This document shows, one piece after another, positions 43,801-55,022 of a stretch of DNA of 64,000 nucleotides (positions are counted from its first letter, which is position 1; each line of letters starts with the position of its first letter). The DNA lies in assembly GCA_037179385.1 (NCBI GenBank), contig CM074187.1, forward strand, positions 6,324,001-6,388,000, written 5' to 3'. The position numbers and the translations under genes are program-made. Below the pieces are notes generated by a model. It was not told the DNA's origin, did not search any database, and saw only the letters and a program-made list of their open reading frames with translations. Source of the stretch: Holothuria scabra (Eukaryota; Echinodermata; Holothuroidea; Aspidochirotida; Holothuriidae).

Positions 43801-46800
43801 ATCAGGAAGTCTACTTAGCAAGGAAGAAAGCAAGTTTAATGAGCTATGATAACACAATTAGTACTGTCAGCAACACCTTACACTCTGAACACAAAAAAAT
43901 TGACCCTCTTCATCCTTACCTCAAGCAAGTCTAGTTTAAAACCTGTGTACATTAAGGTGACTCTACCCTTAATTCATCCTCCTGAAGTTGAGTATGTCTA
44001 CAAAGCCCCTGCATGCACTCACAACAAAACTACTGTTCTCATCAAACAAGGTATGTTTACACTAACCTTATCACCCTCACATAATTGATAATCATGCACC
44101 CAGAAAGTGTTAAAGGGAGTTCAGTTCAATGGGAAACACTGAATTTGTGAGACTGGTAGATATAGAGGGGTGGAACAAAATTGGTCAGAAAGGTGTCAAA
44201 ATTATTATTTATCCAAAAACAGACAAAAAAATTTGCAATCAGCACATGCCTGCCATCCATCTGAACAATTTTGCGGACAAGTTTGCAATGCATCTAGGAG
44301 AAAATAGCAATTCAAAATATTTACATCTATGACCTCAATGACCTCGGATAAACAAGTAAAGGGCAAGATTAAACGACCACTACCTGAGGAATATTATGAC
44401 CAACTTTCAACACTATTTGTGGGAGGAGATGCACTTTATAAAATGTTCGCAAAACAGCCACTAACGACCCTTAGATGACCTTTGACCTCAACTTTTTGAA
44501 CATAACATGTAGCCGTATGTCCAATGACCGACATGTCCAAGTTTCCTTACAATTTGTCAACAAATGTGCCCCTGAGAGCATAAAAGGCAATTGTGAACAG
44601 ACATGATAGATAGACGGATAGACAAAGTGACCGTGACAGATCACAATAGCTAAAACAGCTCTTTGAGCTGGTTTGAGCTAACAATGCAGCATTTGTGTTA
44701 CTGTGGTTTGAATACTTTCTTTAAGAATAAATATTTTCTGAATGCAACATGCTACTGTATTGAGATCAAATTTTTGTTACTTTGTTTCCCTCATTTAAAC
44801 CAATATAAATTACTCAAAGAGCGCAGGAGCTCTTTTTTTCTTAACCAACTGTAATGTACTTGTAACAAACCATTTAAAATTCTTCCCAAACCATTATTCT
44901 TACGTTTACTTCTAATCACTAATTCTACTTCACATATTTTTTAATTTTCTTATACATGAGATGAGTTTAGAGTATCATGTTATTCATGTACACAATATTA
45001 ATGACATATAATACTGTAAATTTGCATATTATCAGTTAATACTAAATCAGAATTTCATTCAGTTTTAAAAACTGTTTCTGCTTTTTAAGTTTCTCTTTTA
45101 TAATAGACTCACCTGCATGGCTTATGACTAGATCAGCTGACTTAATGTCGTTGGATATTGAGTCTTTATAACGGAAAAAAGACAGCTCAAAGTTTGTAGT
45201 TTTAACTGGCTCTGGTTCAAATTCACCTCTTCCAATCTGCAGGCTAACATTGCTATACCCAAGCTTCTGGAGTTTCTACAAATGATTAAGAACCATCAAT
45301 AAATTATTGCACTGTCACAGGTAAATATTTTTTTTCACAAAATCAAAGTGACACACAAACTAAAGTACAATTTTAGGATTACAAAACAACCTAAATTACA
45401 AAGCAAAGGTACACATTATTGTGCAGTTGAAACTGCATGAATTATTTGCTTCCTGAATGCCTCTTACCCCTAGAAGTGTCTTCTTCACTACTCCCATCCA
45501 ATTTTTAATTGTTAAGCAGGGGTAGAGAGCAAAGATCTACCTTGTTCCCAAACTTTTCAAAATAAGGTAAAAGACAGGAAAATACTGTACTCATAATAAT
45601 CTAAACACTCCTGCCTCATTAAAAACTGCGCAACCTATCAATTCAAGATGCTACAGTATTTTGAAAAGTACTGTACCTGCCAGTCATACTGTGGGTCACT
45701 TAATACAGTACAATCTTCAAAAAGCTATTGCATCCTTTCTATCATTAACATGAGCAAAAATTGACACAGATTATCACACATACACATACAGTAGTATGCT
45801 ACAATTGAAAAACAACTACAGAGAGGCTTGCAGGTAGAGGCTTTGCCAAGGAGGGGCCAGGGGGAAATGTACATACAGGTACTGAATATACTGTAGTATA
45901 CACACATAAGAACTAGACAGTAGCAATCCTTGGTTGCACATATGTACAGTACATGTACATGATACATGCACCACTCATTGGTAATACAAACTTACATGTA
46001 TAGCACAGAACTGTTTGTGTACATGTTGGGGGGAGTTGAACAATTCAGCTTGCCAGTATGCCAGGAGTGACAGTTTCCTAGTTACTACTCCAAGGAAGAG
46101 TTACTGCTCACACTGAAAGCTATTGCTATGCTACCATGCCGACTGAAATCAAGATCTCCAGCTAATTGTGCAGTAAATGCAAACTGGCCTGGAATGAATA
46201 GTCTGGAGATCCCACTGCTATAATACAGGTTAAATACTCAACAACATTGAAGTGTTTAAATATGGCAGAAAACTATCCTATTTTCAACCAGAAGGACTTT
46301 CAATGTGGTTTGGATTTGAAGTGCTATAACTAGTATGATTTTCTTTCAGGTTTTTGTCCCATACAATTGGGTTACTATTTGCAAGGAACTGTCAAATGAG
46401 CATCTGCATTAGAACAACAATCTTGGAACAATAGAACTCATTTTTATAGGTGGGCTTTCTGGCTCAATCAGTGCCTTGTATACAACACCCCATACATTAC
46501 ATATGCTAAAACTGGGTAGAGATTTTCAAGCCCTCTACAGTATAGTGGCGAGACCTAATAAGGCCACATCTGAATTTCAGGCATCGATCAAGCACATCTA
46601 ATACAGTAATCGCTCTAGTTTGGGAAATCCTGCTATAGAATTTTAGGGGACAGACTGATATTCATAAGATTTTTTATTCATGTGGTTTATTGTTGTTTCA
46701 TAAATTGAAAAACAGCTAGTTTCTTTGTTCAAATAATTGAAAAAAATTAACAATAAAAAAGAATGTAAATTCATAAGACCTTCACTATTTACAATTGAGA

Positions 46801-49331
46801 AGAAGCTTCCTTGTAGGTTCATTGTTCATAATAAAAAAAAGGTTCATTATTCAGGCAATAATTCAGCAAAAGGTTCCACACTAATAACAGAAAATATGGT
46901 TCACTACTTTTCACCTGTTATTCACCTGTGTGCCACCTATCTAAGCGGGGAAGGGATTCACAGACTCATGTAATCCCCCATTAGTTGCCTCAAGCGATCT
47001 TTAGTGAGGAAGGACTTAAACATGTTGATAGAGTTGCAATCGACAGCTTCAGGTGGTAACTTATTCCAAGCGTTGATGACCCTTTGTGTGAAGAAGTACT
47101 TCCTTGTATTTAGATTACAATGACCCTTATAAATCATGTGGCTGTGCCCTCTGGTAAATCCGTACCCCTTTTCAAAAAGACTACTAGAATTTATATCTTC
47201 AAAACCTTTATGTAAAAGCTTGTTTTGTAATACTGTAAGTCTTCCTCCTGATATGCTATACTTTGGTGTTGTTTGAATTGAGTAATCTGTAGAAAATGCA
47301 TCTTGAAATGTAGGTGGCAGTACAAGTAAGCAATGCTCATGAAGTAATAGGAGCGAGTGGTTCAGTGGAAATGAACTGCATCTTCCAGTCATGAGGTCCT
47401 GAGTCCAAGTCCCAGCTCCGACATTAAAATTGCAGTTCAAGGTTGTAGTAATCTGCCATCCCTTAATCATAGCGTTAAACTGTGAGTTTGTCTCACGAGA
47501 CTGGCATTCCCAGCTTGGGGTTAATACCCCTTCATTGGGGTGTTGCCAAGTTTCCATAAGGGAGGATCAAATGAAAAGGAACAAAACAAAAAAACAAACA
47601 GTAATCTTGAGTCAATCACCTCGTGAAACAAAAAAAATAAAATCCCATAAATTACCACATTCAAGGCAAGGGCCAGACTTGAAAAGATTTGTTTAATAGC
47701 TATGCCTAGCTAATATTTCATATGTCATTGTTTTATGTTCTCTGTTCAGTACTTTAATGTGATCTATGGCTTGTTGTAATATAAATCAACTGGAGATATA
47801 AATAAATCAAATCAAAGTTTATGCAGTAATTATACAGAACGTTGTGGCTGTTCGCAGGGCATAGCCCTGTGGATAATGGCACAGTCATCGCAATTCACAG
47901 GGCAACTGAGCACGCACAAAGAGAACTCGTTCAGACGGCCTAATTTGTGATCTCATATAGCCTATCAGGTTTCTGTCAGAGGGGGAAAGGGGGAAATTTG
48001 TCCCCCCCTTTCCAGAAGAAGGTGGGTAAAATCCCACCCCCCTTTTCATTTCCATAAAAATTAGAAAATTGTCAATATTTTGGTTTCTTACTTAAAAAGA
48101 CGACACTTTTGCAGCAGTGTTTGAACTTACACAAATAAATGGCCTTTAAAACCTTCAAATTGCACCTTAAAGGGGCCTTGAAGAAAGCTTCTGTCCCCCT
48201 GAACCCACTCATAACTTTAGCCTAGGACAGCATCAATTTGGACTTGGGAGTTCAGCAGTAATAAATCCCCCCCCTTTTTTGTGTTTCTGGCAGAATTCCT
48301 GCCTATAACCTATGCCACCTATAGCCTATGTGTAACTCACAAGCACATATCAATCATGTTAGTAATGCCGACAACATGAAGTATTATTATTTTTAACCCA
48401 TCCACCGGCAACATTGCTCGTAGCGGTACTAACGATGCTTTTCTTTCTTCCACAGCACTAACCGTTCATTTCTTTCCACAGCACACACTCATAGAGCTGT
48501 TTGCAGAGTGAGGAAAAAAAGAAAAGGGTTTTTTACTTAAAAAAAGGAGAAAAAAAACTTTTCTAAAGTTTCAGCACCCTCTTTTGAAGTTGTGAAGTCT
48601 GTAAAATTATGTCTACTATTATTATTTTTATCATTTAATTTGCTGTTTTGTATGTATATATGTTGAGAATGGAAATAAAGTTCTTCCAACAAAAAAAAAA
48701 AAATTATGTCTCGGCCTATTTCCGGGTACGGAAACTAAATTAGTACCCAAGTATGTGTGCAAACACTATTTTCAGAGGGGGAAATACCCCTTGCCCGGCC
48801 TTATACCCCTCACCAGGATAACGATCACTTGCGCCTTCAATTAACACACATTCCCTGTGTAGTGCTTCAGCAAAATAAAATGAGGATGCCTGACATATAG
48901 GGTAGTTAATGGATGACACCTGCGAATAGCGATGCATTACAACCGCTTTTTCGCAGGGCTTTGCCCTGTGAATAATGTTGGTGCTGTTTTGTATTCACAA
49001 TCACAGGGCTGCTTTGCCCTGGGAACCGTGATGCCACTCATCCTTATTCCCAGGGCTCTGCCCTGTGAATAAGAATGGCAATCTTCCTTATTCGCAGGGC
49101 ATTGCCATGGTAATAGGACTAGGCCTATGGCCTAAAATGTAAATAGGCCTAAAGCTTGGGCCATCATTCTGCTGACACTATCATATCATGGTTGTACAAC
49201 GAATAGTAGGGCTGTTTGTGCTCATACCGGTTCCGCGAAACACATACCTCACAAATGGATTTCGAGCTTATTTTTTCAGTTAAAGCATCAAAACTGGTGG
49301 TTCCAACTGTCACGAAAACTGTCTTGCCCAT
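40715..49331 (-). CDS. ALG13: ALG13, UDP-GlcNAc transferase catalytic subunit (gene model)
   Basis: Exons on the minus strand: 49331-49248, 45275-45113, 42789-42651, 40826-40715; 84+163+139+112 = 498 nt, i.e. 165 aa plus stop, the length of the short human ALG13 form. It starts [17 protein letters not shown], the glycine/threonine-rich start of GT28-type GlcNAc transferases. [14 protein letters not shown] carries the donor-sugar-binding HAGAGS loop, followed by [19 protein letters not shown]13 with membrane protein ALG14 adds the second GlcNAc to dolichyl-PP-GlcNAc on the cytosolic face of the ER. All splice phases agree (0, 1, 2). A donor-like GTAACA begins directly after the last coding AG, so a longer isoform (OTU/Tudor extension in vertebrates) is possible but unproven. 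Confidence 0.96.
41266..41495 (+). mobile_element. TTAA MITE family, copy 3
   Basis: Starts TTAAAGGTAAAGAGCAGTC and carries CTCTTCAAAGTATCTTTCAT, TTGCATATTCAAGGTAAACG and CAACAGCCAATCATGAAACT. The right terminal repeat is lost. It lies in ALG13 intron 3. Confidence 0.65.
41745..41840 (+). mobile_element. SINE fragment
   Basis: GTGAGCCACAACTGGAAAAA, GGGCCATGACCTGCTTGACT and CCAATTGGTCGGAAACTGGG mark the 3' part of the AAACAAGCCAGT SINE family, here in ALG13 intron 3. Confidence 0.7.
42651..42789 (-). CDS. ALG13: ALG13 exon 3
   Basis: The acceptor is TTTTTTCAG and the donor CAAG|GTATAA. The translation [20 protein letters not shown], then [19 protein letters not shown], holds the end of the HAGAGS sugar-binding loop and the conserved N-H-Q segment that in GT-B UDP-GlcNAc transferases lines the donor site. 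Confidence 0.96.
44330..44660. repeat. Dispersed repeat with TGACCTTTGACCT
   Basis: Contains CGACCCTTAGATGACCTTTG ACCTCAAC and a GATAGATAGACGGATAGACA run before GTGACCGTGACAGATCAC, the style of a common invertebrate dispersed repeat. The minus strand has a perfect DR1 (AGGTCAAAGGTCA, 44488-44476). It lies in ALG13 intron 2. Confidence 0.4.
45113..45275 (-). CDS. ALG13: ALG13 exon 2
   Basis: The acceptor is CATTTGTAG and the donor [30 protein letters not shown], then [20 protein letters not shown] and [15 protein letters not shown]. The QIGRG and FRYKDS blocks are hallmark ALG13 segments. Confidence 0.96.
46970..47340 (-). pseudogene. LINE C-terminal fragment
   Basis: The minus-strand translation contains [40 protein letters not shown] and [17 protein letters not shown], ending [18 protein letters not shown]. 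This is the conserved end piece of CR1/L2-type non-LTR retrotransposon ORF2. It is open and better preserved than the copy at 29.1 kb, but the catalytic core is absent. The upstream part of the open frame belongs to a SINE. It sits in ALG13 intron 1, in the same orientation as the gene. Confidence 0.75.
47348..47815 (+). mobile_element. tRNA-derived SINE, second family
   Basis: GGAGCGAGTGGTTCAGTGGA (A-box region) and TGAGTCCAAGTCCCAGCTCC (B-box region) form a tRNA-like head at 47348-47424. An A-rich stretch and a tail GAGATATAAATAAATCAAAT follow. It abuts the LINE fragment head to head. The end coordinate is approximate. Confidence 0.65.
47845..47910. repeat. GCAGGGC palindromic repeat, outlying copy
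   Basis: TTCGCAGGGCATAGCCCTGT then GGATAAT, and a second half CAATTCACAGGGCAACTGAG. Same unit as the cluster at 48945-49112. Confidence 0.7.
48945..49112. repeat. Cluster of hairpin repeats TTCGCAGGGC..GCCCTGTGAATAA
   Basis: Four imperfect hairpins follow one another: TCGCAGGGCTTTGCCCTGTG AATAA, ATCACAGGGCTGCTTTGCCC, TTCCCAGGGCTCTGCCCTGT and TTCGCAGGGCATTGCCATGG. Each has a GGGC/GCCC stem with a 2-5 nt loop. The cluster lies ~140 bp inside intron 1 of ALG13, downstream of its first exon. Confidence 0.75.
49248..49331 (-). CDS. ALG13: ALG13 exon 1 (start codon)
   Basis: ATG at 49331 reads [20 protein letters not shown] then ISSKSICE and donor GAG|GTATGT, phase 0. This ATG aligns with the known ALG13 start, and the open frame upstream has no other ATG before it leaves ALG13 similarity. 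VTVGTTSF is the conserved first beta strand and nucleotide-sugar loop. Confidence 0.95.
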
Positions 49332-49616
49332 ACCGGAATCACTGGTTTTACACACGGTATACTGTAGCGTGTTCTTTGTTTCTTTCTTAGCTACGGGAAA
49401 ATCATAAACTGCAGCAGGCAGTCTCGCAGAACGGAATCATAATCCCATAATTCACCAGTGTGAAGCTAGCTGACGACCATAGAGTCCTATTATCCTACTC
49501 TATGCTGCGCTGACGACCAATCTCGCATTAAGATCATATTCTGAAGCTAGCACACGATTCAGCTTTCCATTCGATTGTAAGCTTATTGTTATCTCCAATC
49601 TATGGCGGAGTGTGAC

Positions 49617-50676
49617 GGCATGTCCACACAGAATGCATTGCGTTCCGTTCCGGATACGACACGGCATGTCACTTTATCACTTTGCACGTAAATTAATGGA
49701 GCCGTCCACAAAGGACGCGTTGCCTTGCGTCACGATCGATGCGGAAAAAAGTTGACGTATTCAGCCGGATGCGTCAAATTTTGGTAAAGTCCATGTGCGT
49801 TCAGAAACAGAGTTGACGTACGGAAGCATGCTTTAACGGGATATGGATGCAAAATGGTACTATGTTTGAGCTTTAAATTTCTACGAAACGCCTGTAAAAT
49901 ATGTAGAAAAGCTCATTTTGGGGATATTTTTCACAACATTTGGAATGTATACGTAGGTCTATGATTCTTTGGGTACCCACTACCCTTGCGATATCATTGA
50001 CTTCGGTAGTGGGAAAACAGTTGTATTCTTGTTGGGACGGTAGACAATGGGGAAGTCTGGACACTAGACATGGCTGCACAGGGACATTTCACGGCCCATG
50101 AGAAAATGTTAATGTAAAATGAAGTGTATATAATCAGTGGCGTAGCTTCGGGGGCTTATGGGATCGAGCCCTTCTCCTCAATCGTTGCGCTCCAAGCGCC
50201 GCACAAGCGATCTGGGCAAAATAACTTCACTCGACTGGGCTACTCAACTTGATAATGATAGACTCTGACTGTAGAAATCTCCATTTCAATCAATCCACTG
50301 AAATCAGTGGCGTACACAGGGGAAAGCCGTTAGGCCATTCCCCTCACTGATGCCTATTTGTTTTTTTTCCTAAAAATACGCAAACTTTTTAACACAAATT
50401 TTACTTCAAAAGGTAGCACCAGATTGCATGCAGGGATACCTAAATTTTCAAAAGCCTTCAAAGGAGGAAGGCGACACCCCTCTCCACTAGGACTGTAGCC
50501 CGTTTGCTGTGAACTTTCCCACGATTTAAATACACCTTTTTGCTAATCAGCATGCATTGCCATTGCATCTCAACTACACACTGCATCTCAAAGTGACGGG
50601 TCTTGACGTATCCGGAAGGATGCGAAAAAAAAAACATGTCGTATCCGGAACGGAACGCATCCTGTGTGGACAGGCC
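49617..50676. mobile_element. Inverted-repeat DNA element, 1.06 kb
   Basis: The left end has GGCATGTCCACACAGAATGC and CGTTCCGTTCCGGATACGAC; the right end's reverse complement has GGCCTGTCCACACAGGATGC and the same CGTTCCGGATACGAC core, ~40-bp inverted repeats. Subterminal GACGTA-TCCGGA-GGATGCG words recur. CAGTGGCGTAGC-type MITE fragments are nested at 50135 and 50305. No target duplication is clear and no transposase is seen. It begins ~290 bp upstream of the ALG13 start codon. Confidence 0.65.
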
Positions 50677-51193
50677 TTGACCCTCGATCTGAGGCAGCAA
50701 GTGAAGCTGAATCATGTATCTGCAGTATCACCGCATTAATCCTTACGTTGAAATCTTCTTTGTGGGCATTAAGGGTGGGATATGGCTAAACCAGGGAAGA
50801 GTACGACCACAGGTTGATACCTGTTGGACACAGTTTTCAGTGTAAATAATCTACTGTGACTCTATCTTGAATTTGTTCCCATGGAAGGGAAATGGTTACA
50901 GTTTAAAGGAGTGCGCTTGTCCTTCTCACTTTTCTTATGTGACGTTATATGCATAAAATCTTTAAAAGACTGTCTGCAACGAATGATAAAGACAAGTATG
51001 TATATCAGTGAGTCGTACGGGTAAACTTGGTCAGACGTGCAGCAGTAAATCACATGTGTAGTTCAGGGGCAGATTTGGGGGTATAGGGACCCGGGCACCT
51101 TCCAAAAAAGATTGAAGTTTTTATTACTTCCTAAATAATAATTTCAGCCCTACCATCCAACCGAAACTGACCTACGTGATGAGTATTACTGGC

Positions 51194-51419
51194 TTAAAGA
51201 TGGAGTGTCGTCAAGAAAAAGAATTCTCAAAACGTAAGCCTTCGCTAACTTTTTCACGGATTACGTCACGACCACGTGACTTCATAATAAATATCTGAAA
51301 TATCACTTTTCAGATATTTATTATGAAGTCACATAGTCGTGACGTAATCCTTGAAAAGGTTACCGAAGGCTTACCGTACGTTTTGAGAATTCTTTTTCAT
51401 GACGACAGTCCATCTTTAA
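51194..51419. mobile_element. Palindromic MITE with TTAA ends, 226 bp
   Basis: The element is almost a perfect palindrome: TTAAAGATGGAGTGTCGTCA at the left mirrors TGACGACAGTCCATCTTTAA at the right, with ~108-bp arms meeting near 51308 around ATATCACTTTTCAGATATTT. TTAA at both ends (51194-51197, 51416-51419) matches the target site of piggyBac/Kolobok-type transposons. The RNA would form a long hairpin. Confidence 0.85.
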
Positions 51420-51589
51420 TGTCACCCCTCTCCTTATATCCCGAGAATTTTTCAACTCCTTTCACCAAATAACCCCAACAGTTTGTTAGGCAAATTTCTA
51501 AACATTTTGCAGTTTTTCATTTTATTTTTGTTTATTCAGAGATTACATTGCAGAAAGAAAGCTCAAGATAACGACTGCTTCAAATCTGC

Positions 51590-54050
51590 TTAAAAGTTCT
51601 GGGGAATGTCATTTCCGACTGTCTAAGGGGTTTGAAATCCAAAATTTTCTGAACGCTTCGTGCCGACTGATGGTGGTGCTCCGCTCAGAAGCCTAAGATC
51701 CTAGTCTTTCATTTCTGGTAGAAATGTGGAGAAAATTCGGACAGCTACTTGAGTTGCGACACATTTCGGACAGCGCACAAAGCTATCGTTCCCGAGTTTT
51801 ACTTCACAGTCTTTCACGGCACAATGACCGAAATGGTCGAATATCCATATTCTTTCAATCATTTGCACCTAGATAAGTAATAGAAAAGTATCATAAAAAA
51901 TTTACGAATAGTTATTCAAATCAAAGAGATAAAAGATTCATGACACAGTTTGAGACGCCCGCCACTTAAAAGAAACACGGTTATTCTTCACCCAGTTTTG
52001 TTTTTTAAATCGTGTGCAATGCAATTCACGAAAGGGCAGATTATTTTAATATCTTCTAATCTTTGCTCAAAAAACACTACGCTCAAGAAAAATTTTCATA
52101 AAAAAAAATGAAAATGATAACAAAGATTTGCGACACATATAAGGGTAATTTGTGAAAAAAAAATTGTAGTCCCACTCCATAAACTATAGTCTTGGAAAAT
52201 CCTTCCTCGAAATGGTAAAAAAATGGTCTGGGATTTTTTCAATTACCAAATTTATCATACTTGCCGAAGTTAGAGAAGGAAGGGTGTTCAATTGCCTTGT
52301 TTTCTAGTTTGCTATCTATCCTACCCCTATAGCCGAAACTCGGGCAACGGTATAATGAAAATCGGGTCTATAAGGTTGTTTTTCAATGACATAATGATAC
52401 AGCTGTACAGTGTAAGAATGGCTATCCAATAGTCTCAAATTTATTAAACAAATCTCATAACGTGGCATTTTTCAAAAGGTGTTATTGATTGAACTAAAAT
52501 CATTTATAGTCGGGAGTTCGGACAGTCACATAGACAATTTCATCAATTCAATATTAAATTTGACAAGAGTCGCAAGAGAGAAAAAACGTTAGCATGTTTT
52601 CAATTCCGTTTCAACTTTGATCCCCAGAAACATACATACAAAACAATTTCATCCAATGATACTGTACATGTTTCTGTTAATTTTCTGATCAAACCAAGAA
52701 TTGCTTCGATCTGCTTCTAAGCCTGCAAATGTCATTTCCGGCTGTCTGAGGGTTTCGATTTTTCAAAAAGTTCTGTACCCTCCCCCCCAACTAATTTTGG
52801 CGAGCCGCTTAGATGCATCTTCCTAGCATAAATTTTGTTTGCAGTGATTTTTTTTTTTTTTTTTTTTGCAAACGAAATTCAAAATAGAGACTGCTTAGAT
52901 ACCCCGTATAGGCATGGGAAATGTCATTTTTGACTATCTTTAGTGGCCAATTTTGACAATTTTTTGTGCTCTCTGCTCCAACCAATAGTAACGCACCGCG
53001 TGGATACTCTTCCTCGGTGAAATTTATTTCGAAGTGAACGTTTCTATGCAAACGAAAACCTAAAGTGGCTACTGCTTCAGTGCTTAGATCCTCCTTTTAA
53101 GCCTGGAAAATGCTGTTTTTGACTGCCTGACGGGTACAGTGTTACTACTTTTTTCCTCCCGACCCTCTGGCAATGGGCCGTTCGGCGAAACCAAACTTGA
53201 AACTGCTTCCCGAAGAAGCTATACGTCCACTTAACTGCTTAATCTAAAATACCTGCACCACTTGGCTAAAGGGTTACGTGCACACACGCAGAGACAGTGG
53301 CATCAGCTCTGCAGTAAACACACTCCACAGGCTCATTTTAAGGACAACACTTGTTTGAAAATTTGTATGCTCCACGCCAACTAATGGTGGGGCTCTACTT
53401 AAAAAGTCTTCCTAGCATATTAGTTTCAAGTGGACTTTTTGGCAAACAAAAATTCCAATAGCAACTGCTTGGATCCCCCTTATAATTCTGGGGGATGCCA
53501 TTTTTGACTGTCTGTAGGAGCATTTCTGCCAAATTTTTGTATTCTCCGCCCCATCCCACCGCTTGGATACTCCTTCTGGCTGAAATTTAGTTTGAAGTGA
53601 ACGTTGTTATGCATGCGAAATAGCGATTACTTAGATCCTCCTTGTGAGTCCGGAAAATGCCATTTTTGACTGTCTGGGGGGACCGTCTGGGGGTAAGTTT
53701 TTTAAAATATCCATACACTCCGTGTCAACCTATGTGTGACGTTCTGCTTAGATACTTTGGGGGGCAGAAGTACATTGTTAGGGGAAAAAAAAAAACTTCT
53801 ACCACCAAATTGAAACTCTCCCGTTCGCCTTTGCTTTCAGGCGACTCAATTTCTGGCTGTTCGAGGGGTTGTGAGTTTTTCAAATTTTCTGCGCATTCCC
53901 TCAAACTGATGGTAGTGCTCCACTTGAATGGTCCTTCCTCCAGAATAACAAAATAATTACGGTACTGCTTAGGTTTTAGGTTTTAAGCCCGAGAAATGGC
54001 ATTTACGGCTGTCTGAGAGGTGGCGCTCCGCTTAGTGGGTCTTTTGACAC
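51590..54050 (+). repeat. Degenerate ~200-bp tandem array
   Basis: A composite unit recurs at about 51600, 52725, 52915, 53100, 53360, 53490, 53650, 53840 and 53990: AATGTCATTTCCGACTGTCT, GGGGTTT with a T-rich run, TTTTCTG..CTCCGCGCCAAC, TGATGGTGGCGCTCCGCTTA, then GATCCTCCTT. The copies are diverged and one interval (51.9-52.7 kb) has lost the motif. The same block occurs inside hAT elements at 26.8-27.2 kb and 60.0 kb and alone at 56.6 kb, so the array is probably the expanded interior of such an element. Confidence 0.75.
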
Positions 54051-54682
54051 TATTGTATTTTTCAGGCAAAGAAATGTTGTTCCTCTCCTCTAATTGAATT
54101 GATCCCGCCCATACGCCTATACCTGTGTTTACCCTCCTATGGCGAAATTCTGAACATAACTTTAATATCTGAGATGTATAAATATATATTTAATATCAGT
54201 GACATCCTTACTTTTACAGTGGGTGACAATTCTAAGTTACTTTTATGTTGTCAATACATGTAAAATCAAAAATATTGTTACCATTTTTCATATTATGTGG
54301 GAGGGGCTAAAGTAAGTAGCATTAACCTTTTACCGTTGTGCTCCGATCGGGGCATATTTGCGCGCCTCGGGATTGGGCGGAAAAGCGGACGTGGCCCGCC
54401 CCGCATCGGCTTCGGTAGGCCATTGACCCCGTGACCTTAAACTATTGTCTCTCTCGCTCTTGTGGCCGAATTTTCGGGTAGCTACTCGCAGTTTCGAGCT
54501 CCGCGTGAAACAGTCAAGATGTGTGACAGCCGAGCTCTCCGCATGGGTCCAAAAGGACCCAAACAACGGTAAAGGGTTAATGGTGGCCTGTGGAGTGTGT
54601 TTACTGCAAAGCTGATGCCACTGTCTCTGCGCGTGTGCACGTAAACCTTTAGCCGAGTGGTGCAGATATTTTAGCTTAAGAA
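53240..54682. repeat. Inverted repeat pair, ~95-bp arms
   Basis: 53240-53332 and 54585-54682 are reverse complements: CCTGTGGAGTGTGTTTACTG, GCTGATGCCACTGTCTCTGC and GTGTGCACGTAA, then TTAGCCRAGTGGTGCAG are shared with few changes. The spacer is ~1.25 kb and contains the end of the array and the TTAA MITE at 54322. They may be two copies of one dispersed repeat or arms of one element. Confidence 0.75.
54322..54580. mobile_element. piggyBac-type MITE, 259 bp, GC-rich
   Basis: Ends TTAACCTTTTACCGTTGT and ACAACGGTAAAGGGTTAA are imperfect inverted repeats starting with the TTAACC of piggyBac-like termini, with TTAA on both sides. The inside is clearly GC-richer than its surroundings, with CGCGCCTCGGGATTGGGCGG and a small hairpin GGGTCCAAAAGGACCC next to the right end. 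Confidence 0.75.
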
Positions 54683-54796
54683 TCGGAAATGTTGGGGTAA
54701 GAGAATTGGGCCTTTAACCATACCCATACTTCCACGATTGGACGGCGTCCTTTCCAATAGAAAAATGTTTTAGAAATTAAAATGAAGTCAATGGAG

Positions 54797-55022
54797 TTAA
54801 AAGAGCGAGAGCAGTCACCCAAAACTCATTTTGAAACAACAGCCAGGTCCCTAAGATATCCTCTTATTTTACTTCCAAGTATTTTTTTTATCACATTTCA
54901 GGACTTAAACGTGCATATTCAGGGTAAACCAGTGATTTATTCTCCTACATTCATAATTTAGTGAGAAAAGTATTGTCACATGTTTCTCAAGAGATAGCCA
55001 TGAAACAGACAGACCAGTGAGT
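54797..55022 (+). mobile_element. TTAA MITE family, copy 4
   Basis: Begins TTAAAAGAGCGAGAGCAGTC, with CAAAACTCATTTTGAAACAA, GTGCATATTCAGGGTAAACC and GTCACATGTTTCTCAAGAGA then ATGAAACAGACAG. The right end is not preserved. Confidence 0.6.

Noticed and set aside
46958..47557. 199-codon open frame as one protein
   Set aside because: Only the C-terminal two-thirds is LINE-like; the N-terminal part is the antisense of a tRNA-derived SINE, so the frame is a chance fusion.
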